The position numbers and the translations under genes were made by a program. This document shows positions 24,247 to 35,911 of a stretch of 64,000 nucleotides of DNA, one piece after another. The stretch lies in NCBI GenBank assembly GCA_015956445.1, contig WIUZ02000004.1, positions 1,984,001 through 2,048,000 on the forward strand, in the 5' to 3' direction. The notes below the pieces were generated by a model. The model ran no database searches. It was not told where the DNA came from and worked only from the letters and a program-made list of their open reading frames with translations. The stretch's first letter is position 1. Every line of letters begins with the position of its first letter. This DNA comes from Thelephora terrestris. Lineage: Eukaryota > Basidiomycota > Agaricomycetes > Thelephorales > Thelephoraceae.

Positions 24247-26180
24247 CTAGTACTTTGGTACTGTACCGTAGATGCCATCGAGCAACTCCTTGAACTGAGT
24301 CTCGACTGCTTGCCTTCGAACGTTGCCCTTCGTAGCAGTGCGAGGGAGAGTCCCACGTTTGACGACGACGACGTGTTTCGTGGACGTGATGCGTTCGTGG
24401 ACGTAGCGGCGAATGTGGAACTGCTTGGTTCGCTTGATGATCTCCTTCTTGAGCTTCTCGTCATCCATCGTGCACTGTTCCGAACTTTCGACGAACAAGG
24501 CGGGAGAAGATCGGCCGTTGCCAACGACGGTACACTCGAAAACAAGATCACTACAGGCTCTGCGGACGTTGTCCTCAATCGACCTGAGTTGACCGATGAT
24601 GAGCGTCTTGCGATGATGCGACCTCGAATAGTGCGGGCTTACTTGGTATCACACCTGAGACTGCTTTCGCTCTTGATCCAATCGTCATTGCGACCTTGAG
24701 AACGGTACTTCCCAGGTTTGACTTCGAGGAAGAGGTCGCCGGTGTGAAAGTGACCATCTGCGTGCCTCAATGAGACATCGGGACAGTCCCCAGACTCGGA
24801 CGAGATGACGAGCTCTAGAAGTTTTTCATGGTAGGCTTCGGTGGATGTTGATGTTTGATCGATGGGGGAGAAAGAGTAGGACGTTCCCTCGAGGGGAACC
24901 AACAAAGGCGCGTCCTCGCCATTCCCGCCAATCGAAATCATCATAGCGCCGACTTCAGTGCTCCCGAAGAGGTTCTATAGAATACCAAGATCAAAAGAAG
25001 GTAGTCCGTCAGCAAGAGCTAAACGGAGATAGCCGAAACGCCACCCACATGAAGTTTGATGCCATTCTGAGTGGCCCAAGCCTCCTCGTCATCCCCCAGA
25101 GCAAGCCCGCTATAGATGACCTCGTCGAGCTGAACGAGGGCCTGAAGGAGCTTTGGATCGGTCTTGGAGTTGCGAAGATGGAGAGTGAGGAAGGTGGCGA
25201 ATTGTCTGAGGCGGTTCAAGCCACAACGGATGATCATATCGAGCAGTTCTTCAGACGAGAACGCGATGGTGGTGGGTTGAACGGTACACGAGCCGTGGCA
25301 CATCGAAGAGATCAACACTGTTCGAACGCTGATTAGTACACAAGTAAAACACGAAGAAGCGTAGTCGACTCACTGTTCGTCTGTCCAATGTGGCACATAC
25401 TTCCGCTGTGAATCAAATGTCAGATCAAAGATCAACGTGAAGTAACGCCGGAGATTCCCATACATGGCTACTGTGACATCTTGACCGTGGGTTGAACGGA
25501 CTTGTCCCATCTGCTTTGATTTCGTGACGATATTATCGAGCCATCGCCGGTTGCATGGGACGAGCTTAGGGCTGCCGCTTGTCGATCCACTTGTGTGGAA
25601 GACGAATGCGAGGTCGGACGCGGAGCAGTCGGCCCGCAGTGGGGGTAGAGCAACGTCCGCCGCATCTTGTTCACGGACTTGGATGGTAGGATAAGTCAGG
25701 ACGGGACATCCCGAGAGATCGACGTCGAGTGACGGCTCGAAGACCAAAGCACGCGCGCGGGCCTTTTGCAGCAATTCGTAGATGACGGTTGGGTTAGGGA
25801 GGCGCAGACTGAACATTTGGGGGACGTAGCCAGCTCTGCTCATTCCGTAGATGCGTAGCACATCGGTGTATGCTGCGCCACCAAGCCTTGATCGGATGCA
25901 GAGTCAGGACGCGAGGATCATTGACTCGGACAAGATATGAAACGTACCACAACCCAACGACAGACCCCGGTGTAATACCGTCCGCAGACAGAACAGAAGT
26001 CCAATACCGAGCGTAAAGCTCGACGTCTTGGAAGAATTGGGAGTAGGTGACGGTGGACCATTCGGTGATTTGTGAAGTGTCCTTGTTCACGACAGGTGTC
26101 CTGAATGCAGGCCGTGTTGGAAACGACCTAGCACTGGAGTCGAGAACGGTGAGGTGGGATTGGAACGTCGGAGTCGACAT
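24247..26180 (-). CDS. Stand-alone ANL-superfamily adenylating enzyme (NRPS-like A domain)
   Basis: An AMP-binding enzyme that activates a carboxylic acid as an acyl-adenylate. The ATG at 26180 gives MSTPTFQSHLTVLDSSARSF; upstream the frame continues only to a GTG. The phosphate-binding A3 motif is FVFHTSGSTSGSPKLVP (about 25560-25620). Later motifs are NLFGSTEVGAMMISIGGNGE (about 24930), DGHFHTGDLFLEVKPGKY (about 24720) and the hinge GRNDDWIKSESSLRCDTKAL (about 24640-24690), the form seen in Agaricomycete adenylate-forming reductases. The C-terminal subdomain carries RGTLPRTATKGNVRRQAVE, with the expected A10-like Lys, and ends GIYGTVPKY and TAG at 24247-24249. No carrier (T) or reductase (R) domain follows. 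Introns lie near 24580, 24960, 25330 and 25900. The substrate is not predictable by eye. Confidence 0.88.
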
Positions 26181-27714
26181 ATAGGACAGGTGAAGTTGAG
26201 GAGGCAGGAGGGGGGTTGTCAAAAGACGAGGAGATGAGTACGTCGAAAAGCCATTCGCCACGATCTATATATACGAGGGATCTGGGATTGATGTCCCTTG
26301 CAACCGAGTCAAACAGGCTCTGTAGATGGGTTGAAACCTGCGAGCGTGGATAGCCCCGGTGAAGTGCGGAAATATGAAAACCGCACATTTGCCGATGAAA
26401 AACGGAAAAGATCCAGATCTGGGTGGCGGACAAAGTGATCAGGTGGGAATAGCGCAGACATGAGAAAAAAAAATCAAACCAGGCTGAACCGAGGGAAAGT
26501 AAGAGAGACCGGCCAAACAGGGACAGCTGATGATGAACCGAAGGCACAGCAAAATTAAGTGCGGTAAGCACGGAGAGATGATTTCTTGGGCGCTAATTAG
26601 CTTCAGCGAGAGCCAGACCACGGTGAGAAACAAAATGAACGCTCACAATTCTATCGCGCTCGAGGAGCTGGGCGATGGTGTGTCACAGGGTGATTGCATT
26701 GTGCGGAACTAGTCAAACACCGATTGTCGGTGCGCAGGTGGTGAACCGGTCTGGACCATCCTCGCCATCTCGTTTACGACCAGCAGCTTGGGCCCCGAGC
26801 CGCAGCAGCAAAGTTTGGGCGGCGTGGCGTACTAGGCCCGTAACCAACGCCACCGGGTGGAATCTGTTGCGTTTCTGACCACATATACGCGTTGTCAGAA
26901 TGAGGCGTTGACGAGTCCGTTTAGGCTCTGTTCTGTCTCCCTCATACATACATCTCGAGATCCGAAGCTGTGGCATTGATGTAGATATGAGGAAAAAGAA
27001 GAAAAAAACACACAAAGACGGAAAAGCGACCGGGTAAGCTTGTGTGTTTGTGTGACGCTCAAACATCCGGAAACGTGTCACGGCCTCCTCCCAGCCCCTT
27101 GGCCGCTGGCATGGACGTCCATGAGGTGCATCACCTGTTCTCTGCAAACTACAGCGCCTCCATATGCGCTCCCCTCCATATGCAACCAAGGCAACCCTCC
27201 CAGTTGAGAGCAACGTGATCCCTGTTTTGACTGGCCTCCTGTGCACGGTACAGCTCGCATGACTGTTCGCTTCGCGTCCGACCACACAAATGAAAGCCAC
27301 TACGGTTCGGCGCGTCTGCCGCTCCCGTGTCCCGACCAATCTGCGAGTCAGGCAGGCCAAAGGGCTGTGTGGTGGGGGGCGTGTGACGCGCATTTCAAGA
27401 TCGTTCCTCGATCAAATCTTCATTCCAGAGTTTTTTGCAAAACGCAAATGAACGTGGCTCAAAAGCGGTTTCCAACTACATCTTACAGAACGTTCTCTAC
27501 AGAATGTCATGATACAGCATTGAGAGTTACGTACGACAAGGATACACATGCGCTGACGGAAGCGAAAAGAATGCAAAACGAAGGAGACTTCCATAAGACG
27601 ATTGTCCGGTTTTTTCATGTAAGAAGGAACGAAACATAGTATCCCTTTCATCGCCCGCCCGGCCGCCCCCAAATGGATCCCCCCCCTCGATAAGCACTGG
27701 TTGGCCCCGTTGAG
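26181..27714. other. 1.5 kb without a supported gene
   Basis: This separates the start of the adenylating enzyme from the 3' end of the second F-box gene. Open frames here are short or of random composition (Arg/Thr/Pro-rich, a run of Phe from a poly-A/T tract near 27000). I see no conserved protein, RNA gene or repeat. Confidence 0.5.
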
Positions 27715-29144
27715 TCACCAGGTGGCGCCCTGTATGGTGGTATCCTGACCGTTACTCCACCACGGCTTCCTCACGACGCGGTTTTCTACCGCCCTTCCAG
27801 CTCCACTAGGCTCAGCCGTCAAGGATGGCATATCTCCGGCAAGTCCCATTACATCGCATAGCCTCCGAACCCGCCCAAGGTCCTCGTTGTGGTTGCTCAT
27901 CGGAAACGACGGGTCGAAGGCGACAAAGTGAAGGTTCATCACCTTGAGTTGCTGGTAGAAGGGGGTATCCGGTTGTTGTAACCGCATGGTCAGGAAGTCT
28001 TCGAGCGCGTAACACATCTCTACCGCATCTTCTTCGTAGCACTCCACCGAGATCGTGTGGACGGGTGATCCAGAAAGCGCGAAGAGGGTCTCGACTACAC
28101 AATCGACGGGAAGGTGGGGCATGAGGTGGATGTGACCGAGCGACTGGAGAGGTGTGGAGAAGGAGTCCCTGAATTTCTCATCTTGCAGGGGCGTATTGAT
28201 GAACAGTTCTCGGATGGGAGAGGATCTCGCGAGATTGTTGATGATCCGTTCAGTGCACACCATGTTGAATTCAGGAGTTACATGAGCACAAGCGCCAAGG
28301 TCAAGAACTTCGAGGTGAGGCGATGAAGGGGTCGTACCCCACAAGGGATCGCCCAGGTGTGTTTCCGACAATTGAAGCCTCTGGAGGGTTGGTATCCGAA
28401 GCAATGATGGGAGAGACAAATCCGATCCGAGAACGGGATGGGACTCCACGTCCTCGTCACCGACTACTAGCGGAACAAAGGGGTAGGCAGCCAAGAGCTC
28501 GGGTGCGTGTACAAGTGATCGGGTAACGCCATCGAGTGTGAGTCGTTGGAGGTGAGGAACGCTAGCGGCTATTGAAACAATCGATCGTTCACTGCTGCAG
28601 GGAGAATTGTGTTCGATTGTGGTTACAACTGACGCTGGACCAAGAGTTACTTACAGTGGCATCAGCTGCTCGGGTGCAACGTTCCCGATCGATAGCGAAG
28701 TGAGATGAATCAACCTTGCGAAGGGGGGGACGATGTGTTTTTGCAGTGATCCCAGGACGTAGAGAGTGAGGGATTGGATCATCGTGCATGTGGATAGAAG
28801 GGTAACGAGGAGGTCCGTTTGGGTGCCAGCGCAGTCATATTGTTGCGCCTCTTCTTGAGGTCGCATGGAAACAAGAAGTGATCGAATATAGATGCGGCAT
28901 GCGGGAGGAAATCTTGAGATGAATGTCTCCACAGCTTCGTAGCCATCTAATGAAACGGACTGGGTAGGGTTAGTACACGAAGCTTCAGATCTCGGATGTA
29001 AGCACGCACCTTGAACAACGTCGACATTGCTAGCTGTCTGCACATGCGACTGACGACGGAGAAGGCCTTGACGTCATCAAGGGATAGCAGCTCCATAATG
29101 GAGAGATTCATCTCCGCTGGGAGGGCGTTCCATCCTCGGGGCAT
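27715..29144 (-). CDS. F-box-like protein
   Basis: A probable SCF substrate receptor or orphan F-box family member. The ATG at 29144 opens MPRGWNALPAEMNLSIMELL, with SLDDVKAFSVVSRMCRQLAM, an F-box at the extreme N-terminus as usual in Agaricomycetes. An intron near 28960-29005 joins it to SLDGYEAVETFISRFPPACR. A second intron near 28590-28660 leads to the long last exon, where leucine-rich segments recur (LPSLLRIPTLQRLQLSETHL, SPHLEVLDLGACAHVTPEFN, LQSLGHIHLMPHLPVDCVVE, FYQQLKVMNLHFVAFDP). The protein ends GQDTTIQGATW and TGA at 27715-27717. The repeat region is too irregular to count LRR units by eye. No partner is suggested by neighbours. Confidence 0.75.
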
Positions 29145-29638
29145 TTTTGAGAGGAGCCGGTGCTTTTGAACGAGTAGCGGAGGGAGCGGGAGGACAATGA
29201 TCGGGGAGGGAACGACGACTGGAGTTTGAGTTTTATATCTCCTGCCGGTATCGCAAGGCGAAGGTGCCCAGAGCGAATTCGTCGGCTTTAGATAATTGAG
29301 TGTGAACAGGATCGCCTTAACCGCGCGACTGGTGATCCCACATGCCCCCAGTTTATCCGGCAGGAGCGAACCCTTCGCTCGTTCGACCGCCTTGACCGAG
29401 CTGGCAGCATTTTGGCATAATTCAGCGTGCGATAGACTCTATGACGTGAACGCGCGAGCTACGCCGCACGTAGACCACGCCCAATAACGCGTATTGAGAT
29501 GGCGGGGCGGCCCGGGGCTCGGAACTGAGACAGGGTGGGTCGACTCCGGCTCGACCACGTGTCAACTCAGGCGTTCCTTCTCCCCCTTTCAGTCCTCTTT
29601 CTCATTCGACCCTGCTCATTCCCCGGTCTCAGAAAAAA

Positions 29639-30391
29639 ATGTTGTTCGCCCGTTTGTCTCTCGTTGCCTTGGCCAGCACCCTCGTCAGCACCGTTGCCGG
29701 GCTGCAGATCACCGCCCCGGGAGGCCCAAACCTCTGGTGGGGTGAGTAGCTTCGTTGACACGCTAACCTCGTCGTCTCCTGACCGCACACAAAAAAAAAC
29801 CAGTTGCCAAGTCTGACAATAACCTCGTTTGGGATTGCACCGACAAAACCTATGATTCGTTCAACGTGGTGTAAGTTTTCCAACCCCCAATCCTTCGGTC
29901 AACGTTGCAATAACGACGTGTTTCGTGGCTACAGCATTGCGAACCCCAACACGGCCGTGTTGACCGCTCCCCTCACAATCCTCGCGACTCTCCCGAACTA
30001 CGTCTGCAGCAAGTTGCTCCCGGCCGCGATGCTGACCGTCCCTGCTGCCACCGGCTATACCATTATGTTGACGGACATTCTCAACACCACGAACGTAAGT
30101 GCTTTTTCTTCGCTCCGAACGTTACGTGAGACTGATCGCGGGTCCTCGATGCCTCGGTTCTAGATTTACGCCACCTCCCAGCCTTTCGAAATCAAGCCAC
30201 TCGGGTCGTCCTACCCGAACCCCAGTTCTACCCCAAGCCCTGGCGGATCCTCCGGCTCCCCTAGCAGCACTTCCGGCAGCTCTAAGCCTTCGAGCAGCAG
30301 CACCAACAGCAGTAAGAACTCCGGATCCAAGAGCGTCTTAAGTGCTCTCGGCGCGTTCGCAGCTATCGTAGTTGGCGTCGTGACCGCCTGA
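29639..30391 (+). CDS. GPI-anchored Kre9/Knh1-like cell-wall protein
   Basis: A small cell-surface protein. The ATG at 29639 starts a signal peptide (MLFARLSLVALASTLVSTVA). The mature part reads GLQITAPGGPNLWW, then NLVWDCTDKTYDSFNVVIAN and VPAATGYTIMLTDILNTTNI, YATSQPFEIKPLGSSYP, which is the short N-terminal domain of Kre9/Knh1-type proteins implicated in beta-1,6-glucan or wall assembly. A Ser/Pro/Gly-rich stalk follows, probably O-mannosylated. The C-terminal hydrophobic segment LGAFAAIVVGVVTA after a Ser/Gly/Lys region fits a GPI-attachment signal. Three introns (near 29741-29803, 29872-29934 and 30094-30163) were inferred from GT-AG borders and frame. The family is widespread in basidiomycetes; its exact role is inferred. 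Confidence 0.88.
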
Positions 30392-31242
30392 TTTCTTTCC
30401 CATCTCCCCGTCGAGCTATTCGAAGCGGCGTTTGTTTCCAAGGACTGAGCGTTTCTTTCGGAATTGGACCATACAGACGGAACTATCATAACTCTTCTAT
30501 TTGACTTTTTTCTCCTATCAATCTCCTTTTACACCCCCAGACTTTCTGATCTTCCACTTTCGATCCTTCACATAATACACACTCCTTTACCCTCACCACG
30601 GGCCCGTTGATGTGCGAGAGATCCGCAAACCGAAATCATCGCGTGAACTACACCTAACCGAGTTGGCACCCCAGATCTCAACCACACGAAGTCCAGTCTG
30701 AGGGGAAACCTTCTAAAACAGCTCATGGCCCCTTTCTCCGCAGGCCCGCTTCCATCGCTTGGTATGAGGATAATCCTTATCTGTATTCCCATCCGCGAAT
30801 CTTTCGTTCGCTCGGAGCAGATGGACCAGTACCAGTGGGTTGTGTTCTCAGATCTCAGGACCTTCGGTATCCGATATCCAGTGCTCAGCTTCAAGTCTCA
30901 ACATTTCATTTCCAGGACCCTGAGTGGTCGCGCCGCCAGAAACCTCCCACATACAGAACTCCCTGACACGCCACGTCGGCATGTTCGGAGACGAAGCCGG
31001 ACAAGCGGAAAGATACATGACCACGTCCCTGGACACACTGCGTTGAAATCTCGTGCCCCGCATGAATTCTCCAACTCTCAAAAACCACTCCACATCCAAG
31101 GACTGACTGAAACAGGTCGCAGGTTTCTCTTTGCTAACAAACAGTACATGGTTTTTTTACTGCAGATTCTTACAACCTTCCAAACGATCGTGGCACGGTT
31201 TTTTGTGCATCCAAGTGCACGCCAAAACGACGACTGCCGCAC
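30392..31242. other. Intergenic region between convergent genes
   Basis: The Kre9-like gene ends before this stretch and cyclophilin A ends after it, both facing inward, so it should contain two 3' untranslated regions. Frames up to about 170 codons exist but have no recognisable similarity or composition bias of a real protein. No RNA gene or repeat is apparent. Confidence 0.5.
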
Positions 31243-32092
31243 TTAGAGGGTGCCGCTTTTGGCGATCACGATCTTCTGTTTAGGGGCGCCGGAATCGGAA
31301 CCCAAGGCTTCGATGGTTCGGACGAGTTCCATACCCTCGACGACTTCGCCTACACACAATAAAAAGGACGAGTGAGGTGAGCGACATGATCAAACCCTGG
31401 GGGTCATGGGGAACAAGAGGCCTTACCGAAGACGACGTGAGCACCATCGAGCCATGATGTGACGACTGGAACGTTTGTCAATTATCAATATCGCACGTTT
31501 TCCGGAGGAGTTCGGTTCCGGGTGGAGTGGTAAAACGTACCAGTGGTGATGAAGAACTGGGATCCGTTGGTGTTCTTCCCGGCGTTAGCCATGGAGAGGA
31601 GACCAGGCTTGCTGTGCTTCAGCTGGAAGTTCTCGTCTGGATAGGGGGACGCGTTTAGGGGGACAGTCAGAACCCAATGCGCTCATCCATCACAGTTTGC
31701 AGGGATATTTACCAGCGAACTTCTCGCCGTAGATGGACTTTCCACCAGTTCCGTTGTCTGCCAAGCGAAAAAAATGAGCCTTTTGTATCCCTCCGTGAGT
31801 TTTCGACTTACGCTTGGTGAAGTCACCACCCTGCAACATGAATTTGGGGATGACACGATGGAAAGAGCTTCCAGTGTATCCATACCCGTGCTGGCCAGTC
31901 GCGAGTTCACGGAAATTTTTGGCAGTCTTAGGAACAACGTCGTCGTAGAGCTTGAAGATGATGCGGCCCTTGGGTTGGCCGCCGATCGTGATATCGAACT
32001 GGACGTTTGTCAGACACCAATGGCAAGACAGAGGCATAGGTGGCCTGTCATCCATTCAACGAGGGATCAGTACGTACATAAACGTTGGACAT
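31243..32092 (-). CDS. CPR1: Cyclophilin A-type peptidyl-prolyl isomerase
   Basis: Catalyses cis-trans isomerisation of proline bonds and is the cyclosporin receptor. Exon 1 is only MSNVY (32092-32078) before gtacgt. The next exon begins [20 protein letters not shown] after an acceptor gtccag. The catalytic core includes [16 protein letters not shown] (Arg, Phe and Gln of the active site), then [37 protein letters not shown], and the cyclosporin-contact Trp in [14 protein letters not shown]. The C-terminus reads [13 protein letters not shown] with TAA at 31243-31245. Length fits a single-domain cytosolic cyclophilin of about 160 residues. Several short introns interrupt it, as is usual for this gene in basidiomycetes. 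The gene symbol follows the yeast homologue. Confidence 0.96.
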
Positions 32093-32228
32093 TTCGGTGT
32101 CGGCTGTGCGTGTAAAGAAGTGGGAGACGAAGAGAGCTGAAAAGATTGTTTGGGAGATAACCCTGGCTTATGTATCACAACGGCAATCTCCGTTCACACA
32201 CTCCAAAGGTGGCGAAGATGACAACCGA

Positions 32229-34521
32229 TTACAATGGCACTCTTTTAAGGACCGTACGACTGATTCCATCCTCCTCTTCCTTGATAGCCTCGAGCTCGTA
32301 TCCACCTCGGTGCGGTAGATAAACCACCTTTATATACCAATATAAAGCGCCCACAAAGCCAATCGCCAATCCCACCACGCAGTGCAACTACAGAAGGTGC
32401 AGCGATCAGCGGTCAGATTTTCAAGGCACCCAAACCCTAATCCTAGAGCCAAAATTTTACTCACGTAATACGGTATGCGTTCGAACACCTGATACCCAGG
32501 GGCGGGTGGAACAAACGGGACGACCACCAAGAACACGTTTGATGCGAAGAAAAACCAGATGGCAGCCTTGTACGCACGAAACGGTGGGTTCCAATCCTGT
32601 GCCACATCTGACTGCGGGCGCGAGTGTATGTACAGGAGCCCCGCAGAGATAAGGGTGTTGATCAACGAGAGGGGATAGGATGACACTGGGCGGAAGATCA
32701 TTGATAGATTGGCTTGGATCAGATCTCGAAGGTCTCAACGGGGGAATCAAGGTGATCCACGCACAGGTCAAGACGAAAAGATACGCGTCACCTGGCGGCG
32801 GTAGTAATACGTACACCGAGCTCACGACCCACTGGACGAACAATCCCGCCATCGGAGTGCGAAATGGCCAATCGCTTGCAAAGAATGACGACCACGGAAG
32901 AATGCCCTCGCGACCAAGCTCTTGAATCAGCCTTCCATGGGTAAACAACGCCGCCAGGTTATTCCCCCAAGTGGAGAGCGCGATTATGACGCTGAGTACC
33001 TGTAGGTGCCGACCGTCCATATCCCAGACGAGGATGATTCAGCAGAGAGGCCTACGTACCCTTTCTGTTCCTTGACCGAAGATGTTTCGGAAGAAGAGCG
33101 CGCTGAGGTCGCAAATCACTTTGATGTTCCGGCGAAAATCAAGTCGCTCAAACTCACGCGATGATTCTGCCGCTGCCCAGGATATCATTTTTCGACACCG
33201 CGCCAAAGTACGCGATGTTGGCCAACAGATAGGTGACAGTGATGAAGACCAGGGCAATCGGATCTGCGCGTTTGATCGTGCGGACGGGATCACGGATTTC
33301 AGAAAGGACGTAGTTTGCGTTACTGTAACCGATAAACGACCTGGAATTTCACTCGTGTCAGCGTGTTAGAACCCCAAGCAGTGAGAGAGAAAGATTTCCT
33401 GTACCAGATCACATTGTAGAGACCCGTCACGAACGCAGTCGCGCCGTTCCCGCTGCCCTCCCACATTTTCGACCATCGCAGGTTGTCGGGGACCTCGACG
33501 TTTCCCTCCAGTTCAAAACCTGGAACTCCAGCCAAATGCGCCATGCCGATAATAACGATCGATATCAAGATGAGGAGCTTGAAGAAACCAAGAGTATTCT
33601 GAAGTCGGAGGCCCGCCGTCATGAAACAACTGTGCATGATGAATGACAGAGTCAAACACCCGAAGGCAATCCCGCGGACATTGTACGTGTTTGCCTCTAT
33701 GTCTAGTGCGTGTAGCAGATCTGCGAAGGGATTACGGTTGGGTGCGGGAGAAACTGGACAACCTACATTCACCGAAGACGACAGCGTTGGCAGACGCCCA
33801 TCCCTATCCACCAGTGAGAAAGTTGAGCAACAAAAGCACAGGGGAATATCTCACGATAAACACCCCATACATGGCGTAGACACACGTCGCCAAAAACTTG
33901 GGGTGTCTGTAAACGTATTCAAGATAATTCTTTTCCCCTCCGTTCCGGGGTAGTGTCTATCACACACTCGCTCCAGCGGCTTTCAACGTTTCTCGGAGTA
34001 TGAACGATGTACTCACCGTTCCGTACTCCAGATACACTGCGGATCCGGTGGCGGCGACCACAGCACCGAGCAGCCACATGGTCAATGCCATGCCAACACT
34101 TCCGGCAGACCTCAAGATGACGCTCGGAGTGGCAAAGATCCTGTTGATCCGCAGATAGGTATCCCCGGAAATCGTGTGTCAGAATGAGTGGGGATGTGAC
34201 AGACCCTGTGCCAATCATCCGGTTGAAGATTAGGAAAATGGCACTGGTAAGCCCTACGTCGTATACACAGTACTGTAATGAGGCCACCAGCGATGAAGAG
34301 ATGAGGTCTGCGACTCACCGAGCTTCCTTTTGTGCGTGGGGACATTATCAAAAGCCTCGCCGGTGTAATAGTTGGGCACGGCTGCCACGAACGGTCAACA
34401 GGAATACCCGCACGACCACCGTCTCTGAGTCGGTACCTGGTTTCACTCGACCATCTCCGCTCGTGGAGTCGCCTCCCTGTAGGGTAGAGAGCAACGGCTC
34501 GCGTTCAGTGTCTGCAGGCAT
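32229..34521 (-). CDS. Amino-acid permease, methionine permease (MUP1)-like
   Basis: An APC-superfamily transporter with about 12 membrane segments. The ATG at 34521 (MPADTEREPLLSTLQGGDST) leads to a hydrophilic cytosolic tail with NYYTGEAFDNVPTHKRKLG. TM1 then carries the family motif FLIFNRMIGTGIF (with an intron near 34180). Further on are LRSAGSVGMALTMWLLGAVV, the long exon with GIAFGCLTLSFIMHSCFMTA and LGFFKLLILISIVIIGMAHL, SFIGYSNANYVLSEIRDPVR, and WPFRTPMAGLFVQWVVSSVY. The glycine-rich TM1 and the YSNANYVLSEI region typify fungal MUP1-type high-affinity methionine permeases. The C-terminus reads HRGGYELEAIKEEDG and ends LKRVPL with TAA at 32229-32231. Introns are numerous, so some joins are inferred. 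Substrate assignment is by family resemblance. Confidence 0.88.
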
Positions 34522-34890
34522 CGCAAGTGAGATGGAAATATGTAGCCCAACAGGGGAGGGCCCCTTTGTACAAGGAGTTGTGGCTTCAGGTGCCCGGATG
34601 AGGTCATTGAATACGGGTAATGCCGAACCGGTCTCCGCGCAGCAAGGGGGGCTGAGAGCTACTGGGAGCCGTTGGCTGGAAATGAGCTCGGAAGCTCTCG
34701 CAGTGCTGACAGGTCCAGTTTCAAGCGCGCGGGCTGTCTTCCGATTTCTCCAACTGCACCAAGAGGCTTGCGCATGGAGCGTGCTTATGAAAACCCTTCA
34801 GTGGAATCTTTTCGAATCGTTCAGAAGCTGAGCGCTTGTGGTAGTTCCAGTCAAAGACATTGGTTGTACACGATCGTGTAGGGTGACCTT

Positions 34891-35717
34891 CTAGGCTGGT
34901 CTATTCTCCTCCACGAGGCGCTCCCTCCTCAAGCGTTCGTGTTCTCCTTCAGCTTCCACCTCTCTAAGGGCCGCCTCAGCCCACCCCAAAAACCCACCCT
35001 TCCCATACGCAGCCCTCAACCTCCCCTCAGCATCTTCCCACGTCCACCCGGTACCAACCTCACCCGGGAGCGTCTGAACCCCCTCTCCAGCCTCATCATC
35101 ACCAACCTCACTCTCAATTTGCCGATGTATCCGAGAAGAAAGCATCGGCATCTTCTCCACCAGCGTTCTCTTCATCTTCATCGCAAACTCCTCAGCCTAC
35201 CACCAAAAAAAAGATTTTTTTTAGCCCACAAACAACACGATCCGAAAAATAAAAATAAACGCGTCACGAACGGTTTGCACCCCGAGAGAAGCCTGGACGG
35301 TCCAAACGCCCACAAAGGCACCTACGGTGGCCAATGTGGTAGCGACCCCAAACGCCTTGGCAGAGTACAGCGCGCTATTGAAACCGGGGTCCACGGGTGT
35401 CTCCGCCTTTGGAGCGTTTGAAACGTGAATTGGGTCAACGCGAGGAGCAGCAGGCATGGCGGTCGTTGGACCTGCACGTGGGATTGGTGAGGGCCCAGCT
35501 CGTCGCCTCGGCGGAGGGGCCTTGGTCAAAGCCTGGGCCGCCCGCTGGCGTTTCAGGAAAACAATAGGGACGCCCAAAGCTACCGTAGATATCCCCAGCT
35601 ACAGCAGATACGATGAGACAGACCAGGGGAGGTCAGGTGCGAGAAACATACGAGGACCACCGGAACCCATTTCGGAACGGGTTGTTTTGCCTTGGCGGGG
35701 TCATGATCAGACTGCAT
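34891..35717 (-). CDS. TMEM242-like small membrane protein, probably mitochondrial
   Basis: A two-pass membrane protein. The ATG at 35717 gives MQSDHDPAKAKQPVPKWVP. An intron (gtatgt to ctgtag, about 35597-35649) joins PVVL to LGISTVALGVPIVFLKRQRA, the first membrane segment. A Pro/Arg linker is followed by FNSALYSAKAFGVATTLATV and GAFVGVWTVQASLGVQ, the second segment. This resembles the C-terminal part of TMEM242, whose human member helps assemble ATP synthase. A last exon encodes an amphipathic tail (MKMKRTLVEKMPMLSSRIHR) with an acidic Trp-containing end, finishing LVEENRPA and TAG at 34891-34893. The family assignment rests on the second segment and order only, so function is tentative. 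Confidence 0.65.
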
Positions 35718-35911
35718 CAACAAACCTCGATCACGCTCATGGATTGTTGCCCACGTCCCAGCACGGGTCGAAATACATGCAATCTTCATATGTGGCATAT
35801 ATGCAGTGGTCGACAAAATGCGTGGTGAATTACAGAAAGCGTCACGAACAAGAAAATGCTATCCGTCGGCTTCCAAAAAGTTTTCTAGTCCCAGCAACGA
35901 AAGAAAAGGGC

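Noticed and set aside
26713-27393. A 226-codon minus-strand frame
   Set aside because: Arg/Thr/Pro-rich random composition, a poly-Phe run from a homopolymer, no conserved motif.
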